The notes beneath the pieces are model-generated. The model made no database searches, was not told the origin of the DNA, and saw only the letters and a program-made list of their open reading frames with translations. A stretch of 64,000 nt of DNA, from contig JAILXW010000002.1 in NCBI GenBank assembly GCA_045430305.1, positions 124,001 to 188,000 of the forward strand. The letters are read 5' to 3'. Shown here one piece after another: positions 32,952-41,104 of this stretch. Position 1 is the first letter of the stretch; every line of letters starts with the position of its first letter. Source of the DNA: Agarilytica sp045430305. Its GTDB lineage: Bacteria > Pseudomonadota > Gammaproteobacteria > Pseudomonadales > Cellvibrionaceae. A program made the translations under genes and the position numbers.

Positions 32952-34214
32952 TTAACCGGGTACGCGTCGAATATTAACGCCGAGTGCCTGTAGTTTTTCT
33001 TCAATACATTCGTATCCGCGGTCAATATGGTAAATGCGGTCGACCAGGGTTTCGCCTTCGGCCACCATTGCGGCGATCACCAGACTCGCTGAAGCGCGCA
33101 AATCAGAAGCCATGACGGGCGCAGCTTTTAATTGCTCGACGCCTGTGACCACGGCAGTATTACCGTTGAGGGTAATGTTAGCACCCATGCGGTTGAGTTC
33201 ATGGGTTTGGATCAAACGGTTCTCGAAAATAGTTTCTGTGACGATGCCTGTGCCTTCGGCAACTGCGTTCATCGCGGTAAATTGTGCCTGCATATCGGTT
33301 GGAAACGCAGGGTAGGGCGCTGTTTTAATATCGACCGCTTTCGGGCGTTTACCTTTCATATCGAGAGAAATCCAGTCGTCGCCGGTCTCGATTTCTGCAC
33401 CCGCTTCTTGCAGTTTTAGCAGTACAGCTTCAAGAATATCTGATTGTGTCTTCCTTAGCATCACGCGCCCGCGCGTTGTGGCGGCAGCGGTCAAATACGT
33501 ACCTGTTTCAATGCGGTCAGGCATCACGTTGTAGTGGCAAGAATGTAGCTTTTCAACGCCTTCAATGACCAAGTGTGAGGTGCCAATGCCTTCGATCTTT
33601 GCGCCCATTGCGACTAGGAAATTAGCCAAGTCGGTAATCTCGGGTTCGCGTGCTGCGTTTTCGAGTACCGTTGTTCCTTTGGCTAAGGTTGCTGCCATCA
33701 GTAGGTTTTCAGTACCACCTACGGTAACGGTTTCCATCAAATAGTGGGCACCTTTTAAGCCTTCGGGGGCGCGAGCATGAATGTAGCCGCCGTCTACGGT
33801 GATGTCGGCACCCATGGCCTCTAGGCCGGAAAGGTGAATATCGACGGGGCGGCTACCGATCGCACAACCACCAGGGAACGAGACTTTTGCCTCGCCGTAT
33901 TTTGCCAACAAGGGGCCAAGTACAAGAATGGAAGCGCGCATGGTTTTTACTAATTCGTAAGGCGCTTCGAGTTCGTTGACAGTTGTTGGGTCAACTTCCA
34001 CAGACATTTTTTCATCGATCACAATACCGACGCCCATACAGCGTAACAGCGCTAGCATGGTGGTGATGTCGTTGAGGTGAGGCAGATTCCCTATGAAAAC
34101 TGGCTCGCTGGCGAGTATTGTGCCTGCGAGTATAGGTAGGGCTGAATTTTTTGAGCCCGAAATTTTGATGTCGCCATCTATGCGCGCACCACCTTGAATG
34201 ATGAGTTTGTCCAT
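32952..34214 (-). CDS. murA: UDP-N-acetylglucosamine 1-carboxyvinyltransferase
   Basis: MurA makes the first committed step of peptidoglycan synthesis. The 420-residue protein starts MDKLIIQGGARIDGDIKISGSKNSALPIL; the frame continues 32 codons upstream, but those overlap sequence just before ibaG's end and do not look coding. The catalytic cysteine, target of fosfomycin, is in SFPGGCAIGSRPVD, so the enzyme should be fosfomycin-sensitive unless protected otherwise. C-terminal DRIYHIDRGYECIEEKL is typical. It lies between ibaG and hisG on the minus strand. Confidence 0.97.
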   Translation of the reverse strand: MDKLIIQGGARIDGDIKISGSKNSALPILAGTILASEPVFIGNLPHLNDITTMLALLRCMGVGIVIDEKMSVEVDPTTVNELEAPYELVKTMRASILVLGPLLAKYGEAKVSFPGGCAIGSRPVDIHLSGLEAMGADITVDGGYIHARAPEGLKGAHYLMETVTVGGTENLLMAATLAKGTTVLENAAREPEITDLANFLVAMGAKIEGIGTSHLVIEGVEKLHSCHYNVMPDRIETGTYLTAAATTRGRVMLRKTQSDILEAVLLKLQEAGAEIETGDDWISLDMKGKRPKAVDIKTAPYPAFPTDMQAQFTAMNAVAEGTGIVTETIFENRLIQTHELNRMGANITLNGNTAVVTGVEQLKAAPVMASDLRASASLVIAAMVAEGETLVDRIYHIDRGYECIEEKLQALGVNIRRVPG

Positions 34215-34288
34215 GCTGTACCTTGTTATTGCTTTTACTAAATGTGCAAAAAAGAAAACGCGGGTTGCGAAAGCAGGAATGCTTGGGC

Positions 34289-34531
34289 TTAAGCGCTTTG
34301 AGCCGCCCATTCGGCGGGGGTGTAGGTTTTCATATGCACAGCATGTATTGCGCCATTGGCGATTGCATCTTGCAATGCACCGTAGACAAGCTGTTGTTTT
34401 TTAACGGCATTTAGGCCTTCAAAGGCGGGGCTTATGACGACTAAATGCACGTGAGAACCATCACTAGAGACTTCAATCTGGGCTTCAGTAATGTTTGTTT
34501 CGAGTGCGGTTTTGATCTCTTCAGGTGTCAT
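34289..34531 (-). CDS. ibaG: BolA-family protein IbaG
   Basis: The 80-residue protein is a BolA/IbaG homologue: residues 24-60 contain the family pattern SDGSHVHLVVISPAFEGLNAVKKQQLVYGAL, and the C-terminal half has HAVHMKTYTPAEW. BolA proteins work with monothiol glutaredoxins on iron-sulfur trafficking and stress. It lies directly upstream of murA. In most relatives mlaB would precede it; here there is a terminator from mlaC and a tiny possible reading frame instead. Confidence 0.95.
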   Translation of the reverse strand: MTPEEIKTALETNITEAQIEVSSDGSHVHLVVISPAFEGLNAVKKQQLVYGALQDAIANGAIHAVHMKTYTPAEWAAQSA

Positions 34532-34637
34532 TTGTCGTTGAATTCGCTGTGGTTGTAGCTGGCGCGTCGACGGCTGGTTGAAAGTCGCCGCTGTTGGCGA
34601 TGCCAGGCAGAAAAATTAAGCTGGCAAGTGTAATCAA
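34521..34637 (-). CDS. Possible 38-residue exported peptide overlapping ibaG start
   Basis: A TTG-initiated frame would encode 38 residues starting MITLASLIFLPGIANSGDF, which looks like a signal peptide followed by a Thr/Asn-rich tail, and its TGA overlaps the first codons of ibaG. It begins on the T run of the mlaC terminator and has no obvious Shine-Dalgarno, so it may be chance or a remnant of an excised gene. Confidence 0.15.
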   Translation of the reverse strand: MITLASLIFLPGIANSGDFQPAVDAPATTTANSTTNDT

Positions 34638-34660
34638 AAAGCGGGGCTAGCGCACCCCGC
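34636..34660 (-). terminator. Terminator after mlaC
   Basis: On the minus strand GCGGGG pairs with CCCCGC around an eight-base loop and is followed by TTTTT. It separates mlaC from ibaG-murA-hisGD, which must have another promoter. Confidence 0.85.
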
Positions 34661-34691
34661 AGATGAGCGAATATGCTGTGATAGGAACGAT

Positions 34692-35345
34692 TTAGGCTTC
34701 CCAGTTCCAGCCTTCTATCGCTGAATTTAGGTCGCCTTTGCTTTCGTTCATTGATTGGGAAAACTGAGCGCGTAAGGTTTTACCGAGATTGACGCCGTCG
34801 AGCACTACATTGAGTAGCTTCCACTGGCCGTTGCGATGTTTGCCCATCGTGTACGACACACGGCTTATGCCTTCTGGCCCCTTAAACTTTTGGATGACCT
34901 CGACTTTACGCTTTTCGCCGATATCGCCATCTTCTGGTGGAAGTACGGAGATTTCAAAATCAGCGAAATTGGCCATGCCTTTCGCGTAGGTTTCGACCAT
35001 ACCTGAGGTGAAGGCTTCAATAAAACGTGATTTTTGTTCGTTCGTGGCCGCTTTCCAATATTTAGCGCCCATGACGTTGCGTGCGATATATTTGAAATCG
35101 ACAGCGTCTTCCATAATACCGCGCACGTCTTGGAAGTATTTTTCGGGGTTCGACTTGATTGATTCTTTGCCATTGGCAACGACGCCCATAAGCTCGGAGG
35201 TTACGGTTTCAACTACTTGATGAGGGCTTGGGCTGGCATCAGCACTTGTTTGTGCTTCTGTTTTTCCCTCGGCCCATGCGGCCAAGTTCACACACATTGC
35301 CATGGCGCTTGCCACTAAAACCCATTGTTTAATTTGCTGTTTCAC
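34692..35345 (-). CDS. mlaC: Phospholipid-binding protein MlaC (Ttg2D)
   Basis: The 217-residue protein has a signal peptide (about 1-26, ending AWA) and the MlaC/Ttg2D fold: EDAVDFKYIARNVMGAKYWKAATNEQKSRFIEAFTSGMVETYAKG, then VSYTMGKHRNGQWKLLNVVLDGVNLGKTLRAQF. MlaC ferries phospholipid through the periplasm between the outer-membrane MlaA complex and the inner-membrane MlaFEDB transporter. Those transporter genes normally flank it; here mlaD, mlaE and mlaF upstream and mlaB downstream are all missing, and mlaC is a single-gene unit with its own terminator. Confidence 0.93.
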   Translation of the reverse strand: MKQQIKQWVLVASAMAMCVNLAAWAEGKTEAQTSADASPSPHQVVETVTSELMGVVANGKESIKSNPEKYFQDVRGIMEDAVDFKYIARNVMGAKYWKAATNEQKSRFIEAFTSGMVETYAKGMANFADFEISVLPPEDGDIGEKRKVEVIQKFKGPEGISRVSYTMGKHRNGQWKLLNVVLDGVNLGKTLRAQFSQSMNESKGDLNSAIEGWNWEA

Positions 35346-35678
35346 GCGTATCTCCTCCGTCTAGCCTTACGAATAGGGCTCTTTTGCGACCCGAAAGGCA
35401 TCGCTTAGTTTCATCTCTATGGTTAGCGTAAGAATGCTTTCATGTCGAACATGAAATATTCTGACTTTATTTTACGGGCACAAACCTGAACGAAAGCTGA
35501 CAATTATCTGCCATCCAGATAATATGCGCTCCTTGGCCTCATGGGCGAGATTCTACTGCAATTTACAATGAAATGAAGCGCTTCCGTGCTGCTGAGGGTT
35601 TACCAAGCCACAGTTTTTCTAAGTAGCAGCCTTTTTCTAACCCAGAAATTTCTTACACAAAGTGTCTCCCCCATATTT
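35346..35678. other. Divergent region between mlaC and yrbG
   Basis: This 333-base gap holds the promoters of mlaC and the yrbG-kdsD-kdsC-lptCAB cluster. No gene is apparent, and no remnant of mlaD, mlaE or mlaF is recognisable. The main structure is the 19-base inverted repeat at 35438-35456. Confidence 0.5.
35438..35456. promoter_or_regulatory. 19-bp inverted repeat, possible operator
   Basis: TTTCATGT and ACATGAAA are perfect eight-base arms around CGA, centred about 100 bases upstream of mlaC and about 230 upstream of yrbG. The symmetry suits a dimeric regulator. I do not recognise the site. Confidence 0.45.
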
Positions 35679-36689
35679 ATGCTAGAAAGTATCCCCTCTA
35701 TTGCGCTTGCGGCTATTGCCATTTTTATTGGAATTGGGGGCTTGGTATGGAGTGCTGATCGCTTTGTCGCCGGTGCGGCTTCAATTGCGGAGTCTTTTGA
35801 TATTGCCCCGATTATTGTGGGTTTGACCATTGTTTCGTTTGGCACCTCAGCGCCTGAAGTCATGGTGTCGCTGATGGCGGCCTTAGATGGCGCAGGCGAG
35901 TTGGCGGTGGGTAACGCGCTAGGTTCGAACATCGCCAATATTGCCTTAGTGCTTGGTGTAACTTTGCTGATTTCTCAAATACCCGTCGACAGCAAGGTGC
36001 TCAAACATGAAGGGATGGTACTCATTCCGATTACATTGCTAGCTGGTTACTTTCTTTATGATGCCGAGCTGAACCCTATTGAAGGTTGGGTTTTGTTGGC
36101 GCTTTTACTGCCGGTAATGTGGTACCTAGTGGTGGTAAAACAGAAAGACTATAAGGCGGAAGAGCTTCTCGAAGAAGAAGCCGCGTTGCCGCACTACAGC
36201 CGCGGTATTGCCATGGTTTGGTTTGTGGTTGGCCTGGTCGCATTGGTGGTCAGTTCGAAAGTGCTGGTATGGGGCGCAGTAGAAACGGCAGTGTTCTTTA
36301 ACGTAAGCCCATTGATCATAGGCCTTACAATTATTGCCATTGGCACCAGTTTGCCAGAGTTGGCGGCTTCGGTCATGAGTGCCTTGCGTGGCCATCATGA
36401 TATTGCCGTGGGCAATATTGTTGGCTCCAATATATTTAACCTGCTGGCAGTGATGTCAGTGCCGGGGATTTTTGTCACCAAAGGCATGGATCCGGCAGTT
36501 TTTGCGCGTGACTACAGTAGTATGCTGGCAGTGACGTTATCGTTGTTTGTGTTTTTAGGTTTTGCCATGTGGCAAGCTAAGCGGAAGAAAAAAGACAAAG
36601 GTGTTTTGGGGCGCGTCAGTGGGGCAATACTATTGGCGGCTTACGTAGCGTACATGCTAATGATCGCTCAGTCTCAACTGGGTATATAG
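35679..36689 (+). CDS. yrbG: Calcium/sodium antiporter, YrbG type
   Basis: The 336-residue protein has about ten membrane helices in two inverted halves. Each half carries the CaCA alpha-repeat motif: GLTIVSFGTSAPEVMVSLMAAL with GNALGSNIANI in the first, and GLTIIAIGTSLPELAASVMSAL with GNIVGSNIFNLL in the second. It exchanges Ca2+ for Na+ or H+ in the inner membrane. I chose ATG 35679 (MLESIPSIAL); the frame is open to a GTG at 35586. No strong Shine-Dalgarno is seen at either. As in E. coli, it heads the kds-lpt cluster. Confidence 0.92.
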   Translation: MLESIPSIALAAIAIFIGIGGLVWSADRFVAGAASIAESFDIAPIIVGLTIVSFGTSAPEVMVSLMAALDGAGELAVGNALGSNIANIALVLGVTLLISQIPVDSKVLKHEGMVLIPITLLAGYFLYDAELNPIEGWVLLALLLPVMWYLVVVKQKDYKAEELLEEEAALPHYSRGIAMVWFVVGLVALVVSSKVLVWGAVETAVFFNVSPLIIGLTIIAIGTSLPELAASVMSALRGHHDIAVGNIVGSNIFNLLAVMSVPGIFVTKGMDPAVFARDYSSMLAVTLSLFVFLGFAMWQAKRKKKDKGVLGRVSGAILLAAYVAYMLMIAQSQLGI

Positions 36690-36734
36690 TACGTGGAGCT
36701 TTTGGCCTCCGGCGAGATTATTGGAAAATAACGA

Positions 36735-37718
36735 ATGAGTGAATTTGATTTGGGTTTTGACTATATCGCGTCTGCGAAACGGACAGTAACGATGGAGCGC
36801 GATGCTCTAGATCGCCTTGCTCAGCGTTTCGATGCCAGTTTTATCAAGGCGTGTGAATGTATCATGTCCTGTAAAGGGCGTGTCATTGTTAGCGGCATGG
36901 GCAAATCGGGGCACATCGCTAATAAAATAGCAGCAACGTTAGCAAGCACAGGTGCTCCAGCTTTCTTTGTTCATCCAGCTGAAGCGAGTCATGGTGATTT
37001 CGGTATGATTACCGAAACAGATGTCGTACTGGCGATCTCTAATTCTGGCTCCTCAGCTGAGCTGGTTACGTTATTACCACTGCTAAAGCGCTTGGGCATA
37101 CCCTTGGTGAGCATGACCGGCAAGGCGGATTCCCCCTTAGCGGAAGCTGCGGATATTAACCTCGACATTAGTGTCGAATCAGAGGCTTGCCCCCTGAACT
37201 TGGCACCGACGTCAAGCACTACTGTTACATTGGCAATGGGCGATGCGCTTGCCGTTGCGCTTCTTGAATCGCGAGGGTTTACCGCAGAAGACTTTGCGTT
37301 TTCTCACCCCGGCGGTGCTTTAGGGCGCAAACTACTTACCCGCGTACAAGATGTGATGCACGACGGAGCAGAGATTCCGAAAGTGAAAGGCACTACCGCC
37401 TTAAGAGAAGCGTTGAGTGAAATGACCACCAAAGGCTTTGGGATGACGCTTGTCGTCGATGAGAGCGATCAGTTGCTTGGTATTTTTACTGATGGTGATT
37501 TACGCCGTTGTGTTGATAAAAACCTAGATATCAATACGCTGACTACCGAAGCTGTAATGACCCAGCAGCCTTCAACCGTAAACAAAAGTATATTGGCAGC
37601 AGAGGCGTTAACCCTTATGCAAGATAAAAAAATTACTGCGTTGGTCGTAAAAGATGACCAAGACTGTGTGATGGGAGTGTTGCACATGCACGACCTATTG
37701 CGTGCCGGAATCGTGTAA
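36735..37718 (+). CDS. kdsD: D-arabinose-5-phosphate isomerase KdsD
   Basis: The enzyme converts ribulose-5-phosphate to arabinose-5-phosphate for Kdo, the sugar linking lipid A to core. The 327 residues comprise a SIS domain (about 30-180: VSGMGKSGHIANKIAATLASTGAPAFFVHPAEASHGDFGMI) and two CBS domains (about 205-325). The SIS-CBS-CBS layout and the kdsC neighbour separate it from other SIS isomerases. The stop overlaps the kdsC ATG by one base. Confidence 0.96.
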   Translation: MSEFDLGFDYIASAKRTVTMERDALDRLAQRFDASFIKACECIMSCKGRVIVSGMGKSGHIANKIAATLASTGAPAFFVHPAEASHGDFGMITETDVVLAISNSGSSAELVTLLPLLKRLGIPLVSMTGKADSPLAEAADINLDISVESEACPLNLAPTSSTTVTLAMGDALAVALLESRGFTAEDFAFSHPGGALGRKLLTRVQDVMHDGAEIPKVKGTTALREALSEMTTKGFGMTLVVDESDQLLGIFTDGDLRRCVDKNLDINTLTTEAVMTQQPSTVNKSILAAEALTLMQDKKITALVVKDDQDCVMGVLHMHDLLRAGIV

Positions 37719-38278
37719 TGTTGGGAAAAGCAATCCACACAGACGAACATGTAATTATCGAAAAAGCCAAGCAGCTGCGTTTGCTCGTGCTCGATGTCGA
37801 CGGCGTACTTAGTGACGGAAAAATTTATTTCACTAATAGCGGTGAAGAAATAAAAGCCTTTAATACGCTAGATGGTCATGGCATAAAAATGTTGCGTAAT
37901 TCGGGTGTGGAAGTTGGCATTATTACTGGTCGAAACAGCAAGATTGTAGAAAAGCGCGCATCAGATTTAGGCATACATCTTTTGATTCAAGGGCGAGAAG
38001 ATAAGTACAGCGCGCTGGAAGATATGCTGTCAGAACATGCTGTAAGCTTGAATGAAATTGCGTTTTTAGGGGACGACTACCCAGACTTACACGTAATGAC
38101 ACGTATCGGTTTGCCCATGAGTGTCTTAAATGCGCACCCAGAAGTGGTGATGCGCAGTTGGTGGCAAAGTGATGTTAAAGGTGGTGAGGGCGCTGTGCGC
38201 CAGGCCTGTGATTTTATTATGCAGGCACAAGGCACCTACGATACAGCTTTGGCGCCCTACATAGATCATGCAAAATAA
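37718..38278 (+). CDS. kdsC: Kdo-8-phosphate phosphatase KdsC
   Basis: The 186-residue HAD phosphatase removes the phosphate from Kdo-8-P. Motif I is LDVDGVLSDGKIYF, followed by the family-typical FNTLDGHGIKML and the GIITGRNS motif II, with metal-binding FLGDDYPDL in motif IV. It lacks a cap domain, as expected for tetrameric KdsC. ATG start overlaps the kdsD stop. Confidence 0.96.
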   Translation: MLGKAIHTDEHVIIEKAKQLRLLVLDVDGVLSDGKIYFTNSGEEIKAFNTLDGHGIKMLRNSGVEVGIITGRNSKIVEKRASDLGIHLLIQGREDKYSALEDMLSEHAVSLNEIAFLGDDYPDLHVMTRIGLPMSVLNAHPEVVMRSWWQSDVKGGEGAVRQACDFIMQAQGTYDTALAPYIDHAK

Positions 38279-38300
38279 GCACACAGGTAAATAAAAGGCC

Positions 38301-38882
38301 GTGAATAAAAGTACGCCCTACATCTTGTTTTTGTTTGTGCTGGTCTCGGCCGTTGCGTATTTTTCTGAGTCACCGGAAGAAATTCTCGGTAAGGCTGCTA
38401 ACTTAACGAGTGAAGAAGAGGGTGTCATTCCATTTGCGCTTGCTCGTGGTACGGTCACGACGCACTATCAAAAAGACGGTTCGATTAATTACACGTTTAA
38501 CGCAGACCGATTAGAGCACTACCGGCAACAAAATGAGTCGCGAGAAATATACACTTTGGTAGAAAATCCGCAATTAGTGATATATCAAGATGACGAGCCA
38601 TGGTTTGTGAATGCCAGAAAGGGCAAAATTTTCTCGCCTGAGCAAGAGATTGAGCTTTGGAGTAAGGTTCAGATCGATCACACCAATTTTGAAGGGCTTG
38701 AGACTAAGATAGAAACTGAAAAATTAATGATCGACCCAAACAACAAAGTCGCCAATACTGAAGAGTCTGTTAAAATCTCTGCCGACACGGCAGTTATCGA
38801 AGGGCGTGGTATGGATGCAAATATGAAAACTGAAAGGCTGCGTTTGCTGTCGAATGTTCGCGGTGTGTATGAACCGAAATAA
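38301..38882 (+). CDS. lptC: LPS transport protein LptC
   Basis: The 193-residue protein has an N-terminal membrane helix (about 7-22) and a periplasmic beta-jellyroll (DGSINYTFNADRLEHYRQQNE... to the end). LptC takes LPS from the LptBFG transporter and passes it to LptA. The gene is 22 bases after kdsC and its end overlaps the start of lptA, so translation of the two is coupled. Confidence 0.92.
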   Translation: MNKSTPYILFLFVLVSAVAYFSESPEEILGKAANLTSEEEGVIPFALARGTVTTHYQKDGSINYTFNADRLEHYRQQNESREIYTLVENPQLVIYQDDEPWFVNARKGKIFSPEQEIELWSKVQIDHTNFEGLETKIETEKLMIDPNNKVANTEESVKISADTAVIEGRGMDANMKTERLRLLSNVRGVYEPK

Positions 38883-39576
38883 ATTATTAAATGTTTTTAC
38901 TTTGATGATGCTGGCGGTTAGTCAGGCGTTCGCTTTGCCCGACGATGCGCAACAGCGCTCAGAAATCATAGCCGACCAAAACGTGTTTGATTTTAAAACG
39001 CGTACCACAACCTTCTATGGCAACGTCATATTTCAACAGGGCAGCTTAAAAATTAACGCCGATAAACTCATATATTACGGAAAATTCGACTCTGATAATC
39101 CGTCGAGTACGGATAAAATTGTCGCAACAGGCAAGCCTGCGCGCTTTCAGCAAACGCCTCGCCAAAAAGCAGAACCGGTAAAAGCTGTGGCTAATCGTTT
39201 AGAGTATGCGGTTAAAGCGGAAACACTTTTTTTGATTGATAATGCTTCGCTGGATCAAGACGGATCTAGCCTTAGTGGCAACCGTATTGAATACGATGTT
39301 AAAAAAGCGGTGGTAAAAGCCAGTGGCAAGAAAAACAATAAAGGTGAAGATGGCCGTGTACGCATGGTGATTCCGCCAAAGCTTTTCCAAAATGAAGAGC
39401 AAAGTGAAGAAGAAGCGGGTGCAGAGCGTACTCCAGCGGCAGAGGGTCAAGCGCAAAACCTGAGTGAAGGCGCTGAAGAAGTTCAGAACGAACGCAAGCC
39501 TCAAGACGAAGAAAAATTGGACGCGACACCTGTTGCTGTTACGCCAGAGCCTCAAACAAAACAACAAGAACCCTAG
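38869..39576 (+). CDS. lptA: LPS transport protein LptA with acidic C-terminal extension
   Basis: LptA forms the periplasmic bridge that carries LPS to the outer membrane. ATG 38869 gives a good signal peptide (NRNKLLNVFTLMMLAVSQAFA); ATG 38854 is five codons further up. The jellyroll domain (about 24-150) includes IIADQNVFDFKTRTTTFYGNVIFQQGSLKINADKLI. After residue 155 the protein has about 80 residues of Glu/Gln/Ala/Pro-rich sequence, without visible fold. That makes it 235 residues against about 185 in E. coli. Confidence 0.92.
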   Translation: MNRNKLLNVFTLMMLAVSQAFALPDDAQQRSEIIADQNVFDFKTRTTTFYGNVIFQQGSLKINADKLIYYGKFDSDNPSSTDKIVATGKPARFQQTPRQKAEPVKAVANRLEYAVKAETLFLIDNASLDQDGSSLSGNRIEYDVKKAVVKASGKKNNKGEDGRVRMVIPPKLFQNEEQSEEEAGAERTPAAEGQAQNLSEGAEEVQNERKPQDEEKLDATPVAVTPEPQTKQQEP

Positions 39577-39581
39577 GGCAT

Positions 39582-40307
39582 ATGCCAAGTTTAGAAGCCA
39601 AACATCTCGCCAAGAGTTACAAAGGCCGTCAGGTGGTTATCGATGTTTCCATTGCTGTGGAAGACGGGCAAATAGTCGGCTTGCTTGGCCCTAACGGCGC
39701 CGGTAAAACGACCTGCTTTTACATGATTGCAGGCATTGTCCGTGCGGATAAAGGTGAAGTCTTTATTAACGGTGAAAACGTCACTGGCCAGCCCATGCAC
39801 GGTCGGGCGCGACGTGGCCTTGGTTATTTACCGCAGGAAGCATCAGTATTTCGCAAGCTCAGTGTGAGCGATAATATTCTCGCAATTCTTGAAACCCGCA
39901 AAGACTTATCGCGTGAACAACGTTTGGAAAAACTAGAGTCTTTGCTGGGTGAATTTCACATAACCCATATCAAAGACAGTTTAGGTATGGCGCTTTCTGG
40001 CGGAGAGCGTCGCCGTGTTGAAATTGCTCGCGCCCTTGCGACAGAACCAGATTTTATCTTACTAGACGAACCTTTTGCCGGGGTAGACCCCATTTCTGTC
40101 AGCGATATCAAGGCCATTATTCAGCAATTAAAAGATAAGAATATTGGTGTGTTGATTACAGACCACCACGTGCGTGAAACACTCGATATTTGTGAAAAGT
40201 CTTACATCGTGTCAGAGGGCCATATTATCGCCGAAGGCGACGCAAAGACGGTGCTCAACAATAAGAAAGTACGCGAGGTGTACTTAGGTCAACACTTCCA
40301 GCTGTAA
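39582..40307 (+). CDS. lptB: LPS export ABC ATPase LptB
   Basis: The 241-residue ATPase powers LPS extraction. Walker A is GPNGAGKTT, the signature LSGGERRRVEIARAL, Walker B FILLDEPFAGVDP and the switch His is in ITDHHVRETL. Typical LptB features such as GLGYLPQEASVFRKLSV and the end VREVYLGQHF are present. Normally rpoN would follow; here a terminator and a convergent SapC-family gene do, so the lpt and rpoN parts of the usual cluster have been separated. Confidence 0.97.
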   Translation: MPSLEAKHLAKSYKGRQVVIDVSIAVEDGQIVGLLGPNGAGKTTCFYMIAGIVRADKGEVFINGENVTGQPMHGRARRGLGYLPQEASVFRKLSVSDNILAILETRKDLSREQRLEKLESLLGEFHITHIKDSLGMALSGGERRRVEIARALATEPDFILLDEPFAGVDPISVSDIKAIIQQLKDKNIGVLITDHHVRETLDICEKSYIVSEGHIIAEGDAKTVLNNKKVREVYLGQHFQL

Positions 40308-40329
40308 AGTGTGTAAAAAAATAGGCATA

Positions 40330-40358
40330 AAAAAACGGGGTTAGCCCCCGTTTTTTTA
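40330..40358. terminator. Terminator between lptB and SapC-family gene
   Basis: AACGGGG and CCCCGTT pair around a short loop, with a run of A before and seven T after, so it can work in both directions for these convergent genes. Confidence 0.88.
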
Positions 40359-40381
40359 TGCTCGATATTTGCGTGCTCGAA

Positions 40382-41104
40382 TTACGCTTTTGCAGGCTCT
40401 TCTTCTTTGCGGGGTAAGCGTTTGATTAATTCGGGTAATGACCCAACAGAGTTGAGGTGAGCGTAAGTCCAGGCAATCCAACCTTTCTTAAACCAGTCTG
40501 CCACTTCGGCATCACTTAAGCTGTCGACAAAATCCTGTTCTTCTACGACGTAAAGATTGTCGAGTTTAAGCGTGTTGTCAGTAAACTTGATGGTATTTTT
40601 ACAAGGTTTGAGTAAGCCTTTTTCTTTCAGCGCTTTGGAGTATTGCTCTGTAGCGCGATATCCGCGATCGACATACTGAACAAACTTCAGAATTTCTTGT
40701 AATGCAGGGGTGCTTTCGCCCTTCTCGTCGAATAAGGCTTCACCCTCTCCGCTTTCTGAGCTGAATCGTCCGCAGTCTTCATCAAACATCAATATGCCCT
40801 GCTTTTCTTCCAGTATGAAAGGATAACGGCGCAAGTATGCGGGTATGTATACACCAGACCAGTTATCGCCCAAGTTATGGCCGGTAGGGGTAAGAGATAC
40901 GAGTGCAACCGGAATAAAGTCTTCCGTTTTGTTTTGAATGAACATTACCGGGTGATGACGGCCACAGGAAAAGAATTCAAAACCTGCGACAGGAATAGAA
41001 TTGGCGTCTGCGGCAAAGGCTAAGTTTTCAAATTTTTTAAAATGCAGCTTTGAGTGGGTTTCTTTGTTAAGCGGAACAGGTTTTTGATAAAAAAGAGGCG
41101 TCAT
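40382..41104 (-). CDS. SapC-family protein
   Basis: The 240-residue protein shows the SapC-family (PF07277) pattern: an FAADANSIPVAGFEFF lead, PVMFIQN, then GVYIPAYLRRYPFIL and the LFDEKGESTPALQEILKFV block, with a C-terminal WFKKGWIAWTYAHLNSVGSLPELIKR. Despite the name, a function is not established; members of the family have been linked to S-layer genes and, in marine Cellvibrionaceae and Xanthomonads, occur near TonB receptors and tryptophan halogenases. No signal peptide is visible. It is a single gene here, convergent with lptB. Confidence 0.82.
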   Translation of the reverse strand: MTPLFYQKPVPLNKETHSKLHFKKFENLAFAADANSIPVAGFEFFSCGRHHPVMFIQNKTEDFIPVALVSLTPTGHNLGDNWSGVYIPAYLRRYPFILEEKQGILMFDEDCGRFSSESGEGEALFDEKGESTPALQEILKFVQYVDRGYRATEQYSKALKEKGLLKPCKNTIKFTDNTLKLDNLYVVEEQDFVDSLSDAEVADWFKKGWIAWTYAHLNSVGSLPELIKRLPRKEEEPAKA

